This document shows, one piece after another, positions 1 through 4,764 of a DNA stretch of 7,460 bases (position 1 is its first letter; each line of letters opens with the position of its first letter). This DNA comes from an uncultured Phascolarctobacterium sp. Lineage in GTDB: Bacteria > Bacillota > Negativicutes > Acidaminococcales > Acidaminococcaceae. The notes beneath the pieces were generated by a model. That model was given only the letters and a program-made list of their open reading frames with translations, did no database searches and had not been told where the DNA came from. The translations under genes and the position numbers were made by a program. The stretch covers positions 1 through 7,460 of the forward strand of contig URVO01000067.1 in the NCBI GenBank assembly GCA_900551335.1, given 5' to 3'.

Positions 1-807
1 GCTTTCCCAGCCATCGGAGCCGAGCATAGGGCAGGTGATGCCGATTTCGCGAGCTTGTTTGATAATCTTGGAAACTTCTTCATAATAACCAGGAACATAG
101 ATTGCTTCCGGATTGGCTGCTTTCAGCTTGGTCAGAGCGGATTTGAAGTCAACGTCCTTGCCCAGGAAAGCTTCCTTAGCAACGATTTTGCCGCCCTTGC
201 CTTCCAGTGTTTTTTGGAAGACTTCAGCTAAGCCTTTGGAATAATCACTGGAGGAATCGTAGAAGATTGCTACGTTTTTAACCTTCAGAGTTTTATCAGC
301 AAATACTGCCATTACCTGACCTTGGAACGGGTCGATGAAGCAGGCACGGAATACAAAGTCTTTGACCTTGCCGTTTTCTACAGTAATGCTCGGTGCGGTA
401 GCAGCCGGAGCAATTTGCGGAATCTTGTTAGCAGTGGTGATAGGAGTTGCAGCGTTTACGCAGCCGCTGGTTGCAGGGCCGACGATTGCAACTACTTTAT
501 CTTGAGTAATCAGCTTGGTTACAGCGTTGCCGGATTCAGCAGGCTCGGATTTGTTATCGCTTTCAACTACGTTGATTTTTTTACCGTTTACGCCGCCGTT
601 TTTGTTCAGCTCATCAACAGCCAGCTTGAAGCCCTCGTTGATGGATTTGCCATAGTTAGCAACGTTGCCTGTTAATTCGAAGGCTGCACCAACCTTAATA
701 GTGTCGCCGGCATCAGCTTGTTTTTTCTCGCCGCCGCAGCCGGTGAGTAATGCGGCGCACATCAATGCAGCCATAGCCGCAGATGCGAATTTTTTCCATT
801 TTTTCAT
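1..807 (-). CDS. livJ: Branched-chain amino acid ABC transporter substrate-binding lipoprotein (LivJ type), C-terminus beyond window
   Basis: I translated this by hand from ATG at 807 down to the left edge: 269 codons without a stop, so the gene is cut by the window and not broken. The protein opens with a lysine-rich n-region, a hydrophobic stretch (about residues 7-22) and a lipobox LLTGC with the lipidated Cys at 24. The mature part reads as a periplasmic-binding-protein type I domain: IKVGAAFELTGNVANYGKS (37-54), GVNGKKI (72-78), the ligand-loop region IVGPATSGC (108-116) and RACFIDPFQGQVMA (154-167). Family members are usually about 370-390 residues, so roughly the last 110 are missing. 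The start is supported by AGGAG at 815-819, seven bases upstream. Its role would be binding leucine, isoleucine, valine or a related ligand outside the inner membrane for a LivHMGF importer. The exact ligand cannot be read from the sequence. Confidence 0.93.
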   Translation of the reverse strand, partial: MKKWKKFASAAMAALMCAALLTGCGGEKKQADAGDTIKVGAAFELTGNVANYGKSINEGFKLAVDELNKNGGVNGKKINVVESDNKSEPAESGNAVTKLITQDKVVAIVGPATSGCVNAATPITTANKIPQIAPAATAPSITVENGKVKDFVFRACFIDPFQGQVMAVFADKTLKVKNVAIFYDSSSDYSKGLAEVFQKTLEGKGGKIVAKEAFLGKDVDFKSALTKLKAANPEAIYVPGYYEEVSKIIKQAREIGITCPMLGSDGWES

Positions 808-846
808 TTTGAGTCTCCTCTTTCCCTTAAAAATAAAACCTCAGCT

Positions 847-880
847 CCGGGAGTGTTTCTACGTACAACTACTAGCCCGG
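847..880 (-). promoter_or_regulatory. Stem-loop in the 5' leader of the LivJ-type gene
   Basis: CCGGG (847-851) pairs with CCCGG (876-880). Inside it, AGT-GTT (852-857) pairs with AAC-(T)-ACT (867-873), with small bulges, around a nine-base loop. It sits near the predicted 5' end of the ~80-nt leader (transcription start near 890) and well before the Shine-Dalgarno site. It could stabilise the mRNA or be a control element. It matches no riboswitch class I recognise. Confidence 0.35.
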
Positions 881-896
881 TAACTTTATGGCTCTC

Positions 897-926
897 ATTA
901 TATCTTCTACACTACACTTTTGTCAA
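897..926 (-). promoter_or_regulatory. Near-consensus sigma-A promoter for the LivJ-type gene
   Basis: Read on the minus strand, TTGACA (921-926) is followed by an 18-bp spacer and TATAAT (897-902). Both hexamers are perfect, and only the spacer is one base over the optimum. Start of transcription is expected near 890, giving a leader of about 80 nt. An eight-base palindrome TGTATACA lies at 946-953, upstream of the -35 box. It is a possible site for a dimeric regulator (GntR-type sites look similar), but that is weak. Confidence 0.85.
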
Positions 927-1085
927 CGAAAATTTTCATTTTTATTGTATACATGAGTGTCGCGCAGTCAAAGTGTTTCATTTTTACTGTTTCACTAAAC
1001 CTCGTGTTTAAATTACGTATTTTTGTCTATTGCATAAAAACTTCGACGTTTTTGTGTACTTGTAGCGTTGAGCGTTCTTATGGTG
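927..1085. other. AT-rich divergent intergenic stretch without a gene
   Basis: Between the LivJ promoter and the -10 of the rightward gene I see no coding sequence with a ribosome binding site. It holds the TGTATACA palindrome (946-953) and a loose direct repeat of TGTTTCA (974-980) and TGTTTCAC (988-995). A short repeat GCGTT-GA-GCGTT lies near 1066-1077. The TGTTTCAC octamer is one arm of a Firmicutes parS site, but the other arm is missing. Confidence 0.5.
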
Positions 1086-1091
1086 TATAAT
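1086..1091 (+). promoter_or_regulatory. Probable -10 box for the small membrane protein gene
   Basis: A perfect TATAAT lies 86 bases before the ATG at 1178. No good -35 at 16-18 bp spacing is visible. The nearest candidate, TTGTAG at 1060-1065, is 20 bp away, so activation or a weak promoter is possible. Confidence 0.5.
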
Positions 1092-1126
1092 ATTTTAGTA
1101 ACACTATTTCACTTTCAAGAAAAAAC

Positions 1127-1164
1127 AGGACCGCTTAAGACAGCAAAAGGTCTTAAACAGTCCT
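1127..1164 (+). promoter_or_regulatory. Two-part stem-loop in the leader of the small membrane protein gene
   Basis: AGGAC (1127-1131) pairs with GTCCT (1160-1164). TTAAGAC (1135-1141) pairs with GTCTTAA (1150-1156). The two helices are separated by a symmetric 3x3 internal loop (CGC/ACA) and closed by the eight-base loop AGCAAAAG, giving twelve perfect base pairs in all. The structure ends immediately before the Shine-Dalgarno TGAGG (1166-1170), so it could affect ribosome access or protect the 5' end. There is no U-run, so it is not an ordinary terminator. Confidence 0.55.
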
Positions 1165-1177
1165 CTGAGGTATCACT

Positions 1178-1591
1178 ATGAATTTTATTGCTTTATTTTT
1201 TCTTTGCGTAAGAATGTTTCACTTCATCAACGCACACCGCATTGCTTATCTGCTGCAAAACTTCAGCCGCATTGCCGCCCAACGCCGCGCTAATCCTGAC
1301 AAGCGCCAGATTGTTATCATAGACGGCAGCGCAACTATATTTCTTGTCTACTTTGTCTTAGACGTAATTTTTCTATTCTACTGCATCTGGCTCATGCTGC
1401 ATGATGCCACCTGGACACCAGGCTTTTTGCTGCTCATCATCGCCGCGATGGAATCGCTCGCCATCCATGCACGCATCAGCGGCACCTACGACGAGGACAG
1501 CGAGGGCTTCGTTTATCCCCGCACCTGGTTCCGCTATCTGACCTTCGGTGAGAGCATGTTTATTCTGCTCAGACTCTTCGAGGGAGTATAA
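1178..1591 (+). CDS. Small integral membrane protein of unknown function, 137 aa
   Basis: I do not recognise the family. ATG 1178 has TGAGG (1166-1170) seven bases upstream. A later in-frame ATG at 1214 has no comparable site. The N-terminus (1-18) is hydrophobic, followed by a basic, Arg-rich stretch (about 21-43). Clear membrane segments lie at about 52-74 (isoleucine, phenylalanine and leucine-rich, with an Asp at 62) and 80-98. An acidic loop DEDSEG (105-110) precedes a last amphipathic or membrane segment (about 118-135). By the positive-inside rule the basic stretch should be cytoplasmic. It is monocistronic: its own leader hairpin lies before it and a strong hairpin follows it. The opposite strand also has an ORF here (1373-1669), but that one lacks a ribosome binding site and runs through the hairpin. 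No function is assigned. Confidence 0.75.
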   Translation: MNFIALFFLCVRMFHFINAHRIAYLLQNFSRIAAQRRANPDKRQIVIIDGSATIFLVYFVLDVIFLFYCIWLMLHDATWTPGFLLLIIAAMESLAIHARISGTYDEDSEGFVYPRTWFRYLTFGESMFILLRLFEGV

Positions 1592-1601
1592 GTAAAGCAC
1601 A

Positions 1602-1646
1602 AACGCGCGTAGAAAACAGTCTGATGAACTGTTTCCTACGCGCGTT
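1602..1646 (+). terminator. Long hairpin, probable terminator after the small membrane protein gene
   Basis: The left arm 1602-1620 and right arm 1628-1646 form 18 base pairs around a single A-C mismatch (1613/1635), with a seven-base loop CTGATGA. It begins 11 bases after the stop codon. The trailing sequence is T-rich but interrupted (CTTTGCATTGTTTT), so termination may be imperfect. Its position just upstream of the next promoter (1654-1682) suggests it also insulates the toxin-like locus from read-through. Confidence 0.7.
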
Positions 1647-1653
1647 CTTTGCA

Positions 1654-1682
1654 TTGTTTTCCTGCACATATTTTGTTATAAT
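1654..1682 (+). promoter_or_regulatory. Extended -10 promoter of the Fst-like toxin mRNA
   Basis: TGTTATAAT (1674-1682) is a perfect extended -10 (TG-N-TATAAT). A weak -35, TTGTTT (1654-1659), sits at exactly 17 bp. Transcription is expected to begin near 1687-1689, giving a leader of only about 35 nt and an mRNA of about 180 nt ending at the 1837-1866 terminator. Confidence 0.75.
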
Positions 1683-1696
1683 TAGGATGCTGTGAC

Positions 1697-1713
1697 CCTT
1701 TCCAGCGGAAAGG
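1697..1713 (+). promoter_or_regulatory. Hairpin sequestering the toxin Shine-Dalgarno site
   Basis: CCTTTCC (1697-1703) pairs perfectly with GGAAAGG (1707-1713) across an AGC loop. The right arm covers the first half of an unusually complete Shine-Dalgarno sequence, AAAGGAGGTG (1709-1718), seven bases before the ATG. Hiding a very strong ribosome site in a 5' stem is typical of type I toxin mRNAs, including fst of plasmid pAD1. Confidence 0.65.
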
Positions 1714-1715
1714 AG

Positions 1716-1750
1716 GTGTCCTAATGACCTTAAGCGCAGTACTTTCGTTT
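1716..1750 (+). repeat. Toxin-side copies of direct repeats DRa and DRb
   Basis: DRa is GTGTCCTAATG (1716-1726), which includes the start codon. DRb is CGCAGTACTTTCGTTT (1735-1750), covering codons 4-9. The second copies lie at 1874-1884 (GTGTCAAAATG, 9 of 11 identical) and 1889-1903 (CGCAGACTTTCGTTT, identical apart from one missing T). The second copies are transcribed from the other strand, so that RNA can pair in trans with the toxin start region. The arrangement matches the DRa/DRb repeats of the pAD1 par locus. Confidence 0.75.
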
Positions 1751-1816
1751 ATAGCCTCTGTCATGGCATCTATAGCTGCTCACTATATATGCAAGTGGTT
1801 AGACAGAAGGTTCTAG
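1724..1816 (+). CDS. Fst/Ldr-like type I toxin peptide, 30 aa
   Basis: This short ORF starts at ATG 1724, seven bases after the best ribosome binding site in the window, and ends with TAG at 1816. The peptide has a short polar start (MTLS), one hydrophobic segment (about residues 5-24, rich in A, I, V and S) and a charged tail KWLDRRF. Residues 10-27 align without gaps to the Fst toxin of pAD1 from IAP to VLD, with five identities (I-A at the start, a mid-segment I, and the final L-D) and a K/R match. The tryptophan-leucine-polar ending also fits the wider Fst/Ldr family. Such peptides insert in the inner membrane and are toxic when overproduced. The strongest support is the surrounding RNA architecture, since a 30-residue sequence alone proves little. 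Homology recalled from memory, not searched. Confidence 0.72.
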   Translation: MTLSAVLSFIASVMASIAAHYICKWLDRRF

Positions 1817-1836
1817 CTCACAGCTAACCCATATTG

Positions 1837-1866
1837 AAAAAACCGGGACTGCCATCCCGGTTTTTT
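1837..1866. terminator. Bidirectional intrinsic terminator shared by toxin mRNA and antitoxin RNA
   Basis: AAAAAA-CCGGGA (1837-1848) pairs with TCCCGG-TTTTTT (1855-1866) around the loop CTGCCA. It is symmetric, so it works as a GC stem plus U-run on both strands. It ends the toxin mRNA rightward. Leftward it ends the convergent small RNA and any transcript from the DUF4446 gene. The overlap gives the two RNAs about 30 nt of complete complementarity at their 3' ends, as in par/fst. The loop does not show an obvious YUNR U-turn motif. Confidence 0.9.
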
Positions 1867-1873
1867 CTTTTGC

Positions 1874-1903
1874 GTGTCAAAATGCCAACGCAGACTTTCG
1901 TTT
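1874..1903 (-). repeat. Antitoxin-side copies of direct repeats DRa and DRb
   Basis: On the plus strand GTGTCAAAATG (1874-1884) and CGCAGACTTTCGTTT (1889-1903) repeat the sequences around the toxin start codon, in the same order and orientation. The gap between them is 4 bases here against 8 in the toxin copy. In the toxin gene they are coding sequence. Here they are non-coding, so their conservation is best explained by RNA pairing. Confidence 0.75.
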
Positions 1904-1913
1904 TGCTACCTTT

Positions 1914-1942
1914 ATCTTAACACGAGCAGCTGTACTTGTCAA
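1914..1942 (-). promoter_or_regulatory. Promoter of the antitoxin RNA
   Basis: On the minus strand a perfect -35 TTGACA (1937-1942) is followed by exactly 17 bp and TAAGAT (1914-1919, four of six). It begins only seven bases beyond the DUF4446 stop codon. It reads into a stretch with no gene before the terminator, so a small RNA is the only obvious product. It looks stronger in the -35 than the toxin promoter, consistent with antitoxin excess. Confidence 0.75.
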
Positions 1943-1949
1943 ATTTTCT

Positions 1950-2435
1950 TTACAGCAGCCTCTGCTCTTCCTCCGCCAGAGGATAGCCAGACTTGCCATT
2001 GGCAATATCCTTTGCGTAGCAGCGGCTCTCCTCGCGTCCATAGATGCTCGTGAGCAGCACGCCGTTGTTATGCGCATCAGTAAGCAGCATAGAATAGCTC
2101 ATCTCGCCGCCCATAGCGTCAAAGGCATCATAGCGCACCAGCTTAACATTCTGAACACAGCGCTGCACCTGCTCGTGCAGCTTGTCATGCTTCGCCTGCA
2201 GGGCTGCCAGCTCCGCCTGCGTTTCGTGCAGCTTGTTCAGCGTTGCGGTCAGCACCTCATCAATATTGGCTTCCTTACCCTCGGTAAAGAAGTCATATTT
2301 TTTTTGCAGAGCACTCATTTTGCTGCGCGTCGTGATAAACAGCACCAGCATAATAAGAAACAACACAACTACAGCCAGCAAAATAACGCCAAAAACGGCA
2401 AGATGCTGACCTATCATAACATTCAACTGATCCAT
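1950..2435 (-). CDS. DUF4446 family membrane protein, 161 aa
   Basis: The protein has one N-terminal transmembrane segment (about residues 12-35), a Q/E/L/A-rich coiled-coil stretch (about 58-92) and then a conserved block. That block includes VRYDAFDAMGGEMSYS (100-115), NNGVLLTSIYGREESRCY (123-140) and an acidic C-terminus with AEEEQ. I recognise this block as the DUF4446 signature, a family of unknown function often found beside soj/spo0J in Firmicutes. The gene follows parB by 45 bases on the same strand, so it is probably co-transcribed. ATG 2435 has a GGGGAG 12 bases upstream, a long spacing. An in-frame ATG six codons on has no better site. The domain call is secure from the motif. The role, perhaps at the membrane near the chromosome origin, is only a contextual guess. 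Confidence 0.88.
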   Translation of the reverse strand: MDQLNVMIGQHLAVFGVILLAVVVLFLIMLVLFITTRSKMSALQKKYDFFTEGKEANIDEVLTATLNKLHETQAELAALQAKHDKLHEQVQRCVQNVKLVRYDAFDAMGGEMSYSMLLTDAHNNGVLLTSIYGREESRCYAKDIANGKSGYPLAEEEQRLL

Positions 2436-2480
2436 AAGTAATTTATTCTCCCCTCATAATGAGTCTTTCTTTTATATATC

Positions 2481-3476
2481 TCAGACATGCAGCCTGCGCG
2501 GTGCAGTGCTCTGCGGCGCTGCCGCTGCCTGCCCCTGCTGAAGCACCTCATAAATACGCTCTAAGTCCTCAGCAGAATAATATTCTATCTGAATCGTGCC
2601 GCCCATGCGTCCCTGCTCGTCCTTTTTGGGAATGACCTTAACCTTCGTTCCCAAGAACTCCACCAGACGCTGCTCAAAGTCATGGCAGAAAACATCGTTT
2701 TCCGACGGCTCGCGCTTTGCAGGCTTTTCCTGCGGCTTCTCAGCTTTTTCTTCAATAAATTCGCGCACTACCTTAAGAGCTTTGCCCTCCTTCAGACGGC
2801 GTACAACCTCCTCGGTCATGCGTGCGCTCCAGCCGCCATCGATAACAGCCTGTGCAACCTCACACATCTGCTTCTCCTGCGGCAAGCCTAAAAGCTGCTT
2901 GGCCTGTCCCATGGTGAGCCTGCCCTCAGAGATATGCTCCTGCACCTCCTGCGGCAGATTCAAAAGGCGCAGGATATTCGTCACTGCGCTGCGGCTACGG
3001 CCAACCTTAGCGGCTGCCTGCTCCTGCGTCAGCGCAAACTCCTCCATCAGACGGCGTAAGCCCTGCGCTTCTTCAATCGGATTCAGGTCATGACGCTGGA
3101 TATTCTCCACCAGCGCAATCTCCATCATCTTCGCTTCATCGTAATCCTTGACAATGACAGGTACTGTCTTCAGTCCTGCCAGCGTTGCTGCACGCAGACG
3201 ACGCTCACCGGCCACCAGCTCATAGCCCTTGCCCTTCGCCCGCACGACGAGCGGCTGCACTACGCCGAACTCCTTGATAGAAGCCGCCAGCTCCTCCAGC
3301 TTTTCTTCATCAAACACGCGGCGCGGCTGATAAGGATTCGCAGTGATTTTTTTTATTAGCACCTCTTCGGCAGCGCCTTCTGCCTTTGCAGGCTCCTGCG
3401 GTGCCTCGGGCACCGGACTCGGATTTTCGCCAAAAATTGCGCCCAGACCTTTGCCCAAGCCGCCCTTCTTACTCAT
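2481..3476 (-). CDS. parB: Chromosome partitioning protein ParB/Spo0J, 331 aa
   Basis: ParB binds parS sites near the origin, spreads as a CTP-dependent clamp and stimulates ParA. Visible parts are a basic, glycine-rich N-terminal tail that normally contacts ParA (KKGGLGKGLGAIF, 3-15) and a linker rich in Pro, Ala and Glu (20-38). The ParB/Srx domain starts at NPYQPRRVFDEEKLEELAAS (47-66). It contains the CTP-binding GERRLRAA (90-97) and ENIQRHDLNPIEEA (124-137). A helix-turn-helix lies at about 149-171 (TQEQAAAKVGRSRSAV), and the C-terminal dimer domain is after 260. ATG 3476 is preferred over TTG 3482, because GAGGTG lies seven bases upstream of the ATG. The start overlaps the parA stop by eight bases (ATGAGTAA), which indicates translational coupling. 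Confidence 0.96.
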   Translation of the reverse strand: MSKKGGLGKGLGAIFGENPSPVPEAPQEPAKAEGAAEEVLIKKITANPYQPRRVFDEEKLEELAASIKEFGVVQPLVVRAKGKGYELVAGERRLRAATLAGLKTVPVIVKDYDEAKMMEIALVENIQRHDLNPIEEAQGLRRLMEEFALTQEQAAAKVGRSRSAVTNILRLLNLPQEVQEHISEGRLTMGQAKQLLGLPQEKQMCEVAQAVIDGGWSARMTEEVVRRLKEGKALKVVREFIEEKAEKPQEKPAKREPSENDVFCHDFEQRLVEFLGTKVKVIPKKDEQGRMGGTIQIEYYSAEDLERIYEVLQQGQAAAAPQSTAPRRLHV

Positions 3477-4230
3477 CTTCAATCACCTCATCCGCCAATT
3501 CCATATACACCTGTGCGCCCTTGGATTTGCTGTCATAATCGATAACAGGCTGTCCGTGGCTCGGAGCCTCGCTCAAGCGTACATTGCGCGGAATAATCGT
3601 CTGATACATCTTCGTCTTGAAATATTTGCTGACCTCGTCCACAACCTCCTGCGACAGATTCGTGCGGCTGTCATACATAGTCATGAGCACGCCCTCCAGC
3701 TTGAGCGCCGGATTCAGATTGCGCTGCACCAGCTGAATCGTATTCATAAGCATCGTCACGCCCTCCAGCGCGTAGAATTCGCACTGAATCGGAATGATGA
3801 CCGAGCTTGCAGCCGTCAGGCCGTTAATCGTCAGCAGTCCCAAGGACGGCGGACAATCAATAATCACATAATCATAGTTATGCTTGACGCGTTCCAGCGA
3901 ATTTTTCATACGTCCCTCGCGGTTCATCAGCGAAACAAGCTCAATCTCTGCGCCTGCCAGCTGAATCGTTGCCGGGACAATATCCAGTCCCTTATAGGCC
4001 GTATGCTTGATGACCTCCTGCATATTCACATCATCAATCAACACATCATATATACATTGCTTAATATCGCGTTTATCAAAGCCAAAGCCGCTGGTAGCAT
4101 TCCCCTGCGGATCACTGTCTATTAAAAGCACCTTACGCTCCCTTGCAGCAAGGCACGCGGCCAGATTTACCGCTGTAGTAGTTTTGCCAACGCCGCCCTT
4201 CTGGTTGGCTATAGCAATCACCTTTACCAA
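3469..4230 (-). CDS. parA: Chromosome partitioning ATPase ParA/Soj, 253 aa
   Basis: This is a deviant-Walker ATPase that binds DNA as an ATP dimer and is released by ParB, moving or organising the replication origin. It shows the Walker A' KGGVGKTT (11-18), IDSDPQGN (37-44), the Walker B-like YVIIDCPPS (121-129) and PRNVRLSEAPSHGQP (214-228). An Arg in YDSRTNL (186-192) sits at the position used for DNA binding in Bacillus Soj. At 253 residues, without an N-terminal DNA-binding domain, it is the chromosomal Soj type rather than the P1 plasmid type. The start is TTG at 4230, chosen because AGAGGTG lies seven bases upstream and the Walker A' then falls at the usual position. The upstream ATG near 4250 is out of frame and quickly stopped. 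It overlaps parB by eight bases. Confidence 0.96.
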   Translation of the reverse strand: MVKVIAIANQKGGVGKTTTAVNLAACLAARERKVLLIDSDPQGNATSGFGFDKRDIKQCIYDVLIDDVNMQEVIKHTAYKGLDIVPATIQLAGAEIELVSLMNREGRMKNSLERVKHNYDYVIIDCPPSLGLLTINGLTAASSVIIPIQCEFYALEGVTMLMNTIQLVQRNLNPALKLEGVLMTMYDSRTNLSQEVVDEVSKYFKTKMYQTIIPRNVRLSEAPSHGQPVIDYDSKSKGAQVYMELADEVIEDE

Positions 4231-4259
4231 TTCGCTTCACCTCTAGTCATAATTTTTCT

Positions 4260-4265
4260 ATTATA
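4260..4265 (-). promoter_or_regulatory. Possible -10 box for the parA-parB-DUF4446 operon
   Basis: A perfect TATAAT on the minus strand lies about 30 bases before the parA start codon in the 73-base gap after the fur stop. No acceptable -35 box is found at 16-18 bp. There is also no terminator hairpin in this gap, so transcription from the zinc operon may also run into parA. Confidence 0.4.
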
Positions 4266-4303
4266 TTTTAACACACTTTAGGCCGCGTGTGAAAGAAATT
4301 TTG

Positions 4304-4747
4304 TTAATGCTTGCGGCATTCCGGACAATAGCCGTACCATTCCAGATTATGCCCCACGATAGAAAAGTCCGTCTGCTCTGCCAGCTTTTCCTCAAAATCA
4401 GCCATAGGACAGTGCTCTACCTCGATAACGCGATGACAGCGCAGGCAGATAAGGTGGTGCCTATGTCCCAAAGAATGCAGCGTAAAGCCATACTTACGCG
4501 AATTGCTCAGATAATTTCTTTCCGTCAGCCCCTTTTTGGTAAACATCTCCAGAATACGGTAAATCGTCGAAAAGTTTATCGTTTCCCCCTGCAGGCACAG
4601 CTGCTGAAAAATCTCCTCTGCCGTCAGCACGCCGTGGCTTGCCGCCAAAAGCTGCAGCACCAGCTGACGGTGACGCGTATTCTTCAGGCCATAGCGGTGC
4701 AGATACTCACCATAGCTTTCCTGCGGCATATTTTTTGCTTCTTCCAT
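4304..4747 (-). CDS. zur: Fur-family metalloregulator, probably zinc uptake regulator Zur, 147 aa
   Basis: The Fur fold is clear. The winged-helix N-terminus runs YGLKNTRHRQLVLQLL (19-34), TAEEIFQQL (42-50), then the recognition-helix region NFSTIYRILEMFTKKGL (58-74). The regulatory metal cluster HRHHLICLRCHRVIEVE (95-111) follows. Two structural-zinc CxxC pairs are present (C101/C104 and C141/C144), plus H133. ATG 4747 has GGAG/GGGAG upstream. A TTG at 4768 would add seven residues and overlap the znuB TGA, but the ATG is the better choice. The gap to znuB is 17 bases, so the gene ends the znuCB operon. Fur, Zur, PerR and Mur cannot be told apart by motif alone. The zur call rests on co-transcription with a zinc-type importer, and PerR or Mur remains possible. 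Confidence 0.85.
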   Translation of the reverse strand: MEEAKNMPQESYGEYLHRYGLKNTRHRQLVLQLLAASHGVLTAEEIFQQLCLQGETINFSTIYRILEMFTKKGLTERNYLSNSRKYGFTLHSLGHRHHLICLRCHRVIEVEHCPMADFEEKLAEQTDFSIVGHNLEWYGYCPECRKH

Positions 4748-4764
4748 ATTCTCCGCTCCCTTTC

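Larger units (their letters stand above)
1837..1907 (-). ncRNA. Predicted RNAII-like antitoxin RNA, about 70 nt
   Basis: The predicted transcript starts about seven bases past the -10 box at 1914-1919 and ends at the bidirectional terminator, which matches the roughly 66-nt size of pAD1 RNAII. From 5' to 3' it carries the complement of DRb (1889-1903), the complement of DRa (1874-1884) and the terminator hairpin, the same order as in RNAII. It could therefore pair with the toxin mRNA at its 3' terminator and at the start codon and early codons, blocking ribosome loading. It contains no start codon with a ribosome site. The start and end are inferred from promoter and terminator positions, not measured. 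Confidence 0.7.

Noticed and set aside
988..1222. TGTTTCAC at 988-995 and 1215-1222 as parS sites for the neighbouring ParB
   Set aside because: parS is TGTTTCAC followed by its inverted arm GTGAAACA. Only one arm is present at each place and the second arm is not recognisable.
1373..1669. Minus-strand ORF opposite the small membrane protein
   Set aside because: It lies across the 1602-1646 hairpin, has no ribosome binding site and no recognisable domain. It looks like an antisense shadow.
2453..2463. Palindrome CTCATAATGAG between parB and the DUF4446 gene as an operator or terminator
   Set aside because: Five base pairs around a single base cannot form a stable hairpin, and it sits within a probable co-transcribed gap. 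No supporting copy was seen elsewhere.
3343..4125. 260-codon plus-strand ORF opposite parA and parB
   Set aside because: It is antisense to two certain genes, low in complexity with many His, Arg and Asn, and lacks a ribosome site.
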